NCBI GenBank assembly: GCA_947496695.1
Contig: CANMEI010000001.1
Coordinates: forward strand, 62,001-126,000
Source: an uncultured Cellulophaga sp.
Lineage (GTDB): Bacteria; Bacteroidota; Bacteroidia; Flavobacteriales; Flavobacteriaceae
DNA: 64,000 nucleotides
Direction: 5' to 3'
The position numbers and the translations under genes are program-made. Numbering within the stretch: position 1 is the first letter of the stretch; the number at the start of each line of letters is the position of its first letter. The notes below the pieces were generated by a model. It was not told the origin of the DNA. It was given only the letters and a program-made list of their open reading frames with translations, and did not search any database. Of this stretch, positions 63,801-64,000 are shown piece by piece.

Positions 63801-64000
63801 ATCTAAAGCAACCATTTCCCAAGCAATTCCACCACCCATAGATCCACCAATAAGTGCAAAAAGCCTTGTTATGCTTAATTTTTCTAACCCTAATAAAAAT
63901 ATTTTTGCAATGTCTTGAGCTACAAAATCTTTATAGTTTTCTACCACAAAACCATCATGACCATTACCCGGTACATTAAAAGCTAAAACGGTATATTTTT
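60819..64000 (-). CDS. thrA: Trifunctional MetX - aspartokinase - homoserine dehydrogenase fusion (partial, N-terminus outside)
   Basis: The frame is open to the right edge, so the true start is outside; 1059 codons are visible. Module 1 (about the first 250 visible residues) is the C-terminal two thirds of a homoserine O-acetyltransferase: nucleophile elbow GGSMGGG, Asp in GVDSDLFF and His in LHGHDAFLL. Module 2 is aspartokinase (KILKFGGKSLANGEGL, FIASNSDNETTTLGRNGSNYSAAL, ACT domains with VEDVALVNFEGRGL). Module 3 is homoserine dehydrogenase (NIAIFGHGNVGG, NVGAGLPLIDTIK, GFTEPDAREDLSGNDV). All three appear catalytically complete. It joins the first and third steps of the aspartate pathway with the acylation that commits homoserine to methionine; metZ follows. 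Confidence 0.93.
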   Translation of the reverse strand, partial: KYTVLAFNVPGNGHDGFVVENYKDFVAQDIAKIFLLGLEKLSITRLFALIGGSMGGGIAWEMVALDPNLTENLIPVASDWKSTDWLIANCQIQEQFLINSKQPVHDARMHAMLCYRTPESFKERFKRSTNEELHVFNVESWLTHHGTKLQERFQLSAYKLMNQLLKTIDITRDNKDAFTIIEKSATNIHIIGVDSDLFFTAEENKDTFKQLAQVNSNVTYGEIISLHGHDAFLLEFQQMEQLLKGIFDHNEKSQRIKILKFGGKSLANGEGLNRVLNIITTKVTNGENIGVVLSARGKATDQLEAILKKAAKGKDYTTEFNAFKTYQVNDFNIDLLKEFSALEKLFSGVSLLGDYSTKIKDQVLAFGELISGKVTTKLLNDKGIKAKLIDSRSLIKTDGNFGDAQVFETISKENVLQAVAKLDKNVIPVITGFIASNSDNETTTLGRNGSNYSAALMANFLDAAELQNYTHVDGIYTANPDYVPDAKRIEELSYSEANELANFGATILHAKTIIPLIEKNIPLRILNTFNDDNNGTLISAKTSKEGIKSLSVIEDVALVNFEGRGLLGKVGVDARVFKALSANNISVNIISQGSSERGLGFVVAADKALKAKEVLLEEFTSDFATKDVNMITVSNNVSVISIVGQDLSSFHKPFNELIKNQIVPLLFNNTVTGKNVSLVVKRADLYKALNVMHGQVFGISKKVNIAIFGHGNVGGTLIDQILASAESIKERKGIQLNVFAVANSRKVLLNKIGISENWEKELEQNGEEFNLATIFNFAKQHHLENLIAVDNTASKPFVESYSSMIANGFDLVSSNKIANTLSFDFYQNLRTELEKNQKQYLYETNVGAGLPLIDTIKLLHLSGENITQIKGVFSGSLSYIFNTFSEVDRPFSSILKEAMEKGFTEPDAREDLSGNDVGRKLLILARELDLSNEFTDVSIQNLIPEELHNVDVATFKNQLESLDPIFDKIKKDQKPNHVLRYVGDLYGDLQKEKGNLEVKLISVPKESALGQVKGSDSIIEIYTESYGENPLVIQGAGAGAAVTARGVFGDILRIIEKGK

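Noticed and set aside
1..64000. tRNA, rRNA, CRISPR arrays, insertion sequences, prophage or defence islands
   Set aside because: None was found on reading both strands: no cloverleaf-like segments, regularly spaced repeats, transposase or integrase motifs.

Overview
The window is AT-rich chromosomal DNA of a member of the Flavobacteriaceae (Bacteroidota), probably marine. The grounds are the gliding genes gldB and gldC, promoters of the TTG/TAnnTTTG type, weak Shine-Dalgarno signals, lipoproteins with CSSDD-type N-termini, GIN-domain (DUF2807) proteins, split metH, a C-terminally fused DAHP synthase-chorismate mutase, and a metX-aspartokinase-homoserine dehydrogenase fusion. The genus cannot be fixed from the sequence alone. 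No tRNA, rRNA, CRISPR array, prophage or insertion sequence was seen.

Layout. (1) 1-4.6 kb: leftward start of the dcw cell-wall/division cluster, mraZ-rsmH-ftsL-ftsI-murE, with three 10-bp-phased MraZ-type boxes in front of mraZ. (2) 4.8-8.7 kb: alpha/beta hydrolase and ysxC, an unassigned 122-aa protein, a lipoprotein-type class B1 metallo-beta-lactamase, and gldC-gldB. (3) 8.8-12.4 kb: nadE, a LuxR-type regulator with a degenerate receiver, and a dnaG whose zinc ligands are all substituted. (4) 12.6-17.4 kb: small membrane and periplasmic proteins, an ECF sigma/anti-sigma-like pair with a coiled-coil outer-membrane protein, and a polyprenyl synthase. (5) 17.6-18.3 kb: a homologue of the Leptospira surface protein LipL32. 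(6) 18.3-33.1 kb: a long leftward run, pheA-aminotransferase-tyrA-DAHP synthase/chorismate mutase, then a GIN protein, rsgA, dtd, two DUF3857 transglutaminase-like proteins, a MazG-like protein, aroA, queA and rlmN. (7) 33.2-42.3 kb: envelope proteins, metF and split metH. (8) 42.4-49.3 kb: DUF58-MoxR-DUF4350-DUF4129-SpoIIM, divergent from RDD, then tandem DUF805 proteins. (9) 49.4-57.3 kb: the assimilatory sulfate reduction operon with an Rrf2 regulator. (10) 57.4-64 kb: a decayed membrane-protein gene, an arylsulfotransferase-like lipoprotein, metZ and the metX-thrA fusion, which runs off the right edge.

The most notable hidden element is at 32.89-33.07 kb, upstream of pheA. A 23-codon leader ORF with 7 Phe, 2 Tyr and 1 Trp codons is followed by a strong intrinsic terminator. 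The last leader codons hold a segment complementary to the 5' arm of that terminator. This is the arrangement of a ribosome-mediated phenylalanine attenuator, here driving an operon that carries the chorismate-to-Phe/Tyr branch plus the first committed step of the shikimate pathway.

The sulfur and methionine genes connect: sulfate is activated and reduced to sulfide (cysDN, cysH, sulfite reductase, siroheme methylase, ferredoxin-NADP reductase), sulfide is used by MetZ with acyl-homoserine from the MetX-AK-HSD fusion, and homocysteine is methylated by MetF/MetH. The dcw, gld and aro blocks are ordinary housekeeping. The accessory signals are the LipL32-like protein, the metallo-beta-lactamase, the two gene remnants and the regulatory sites listed below.
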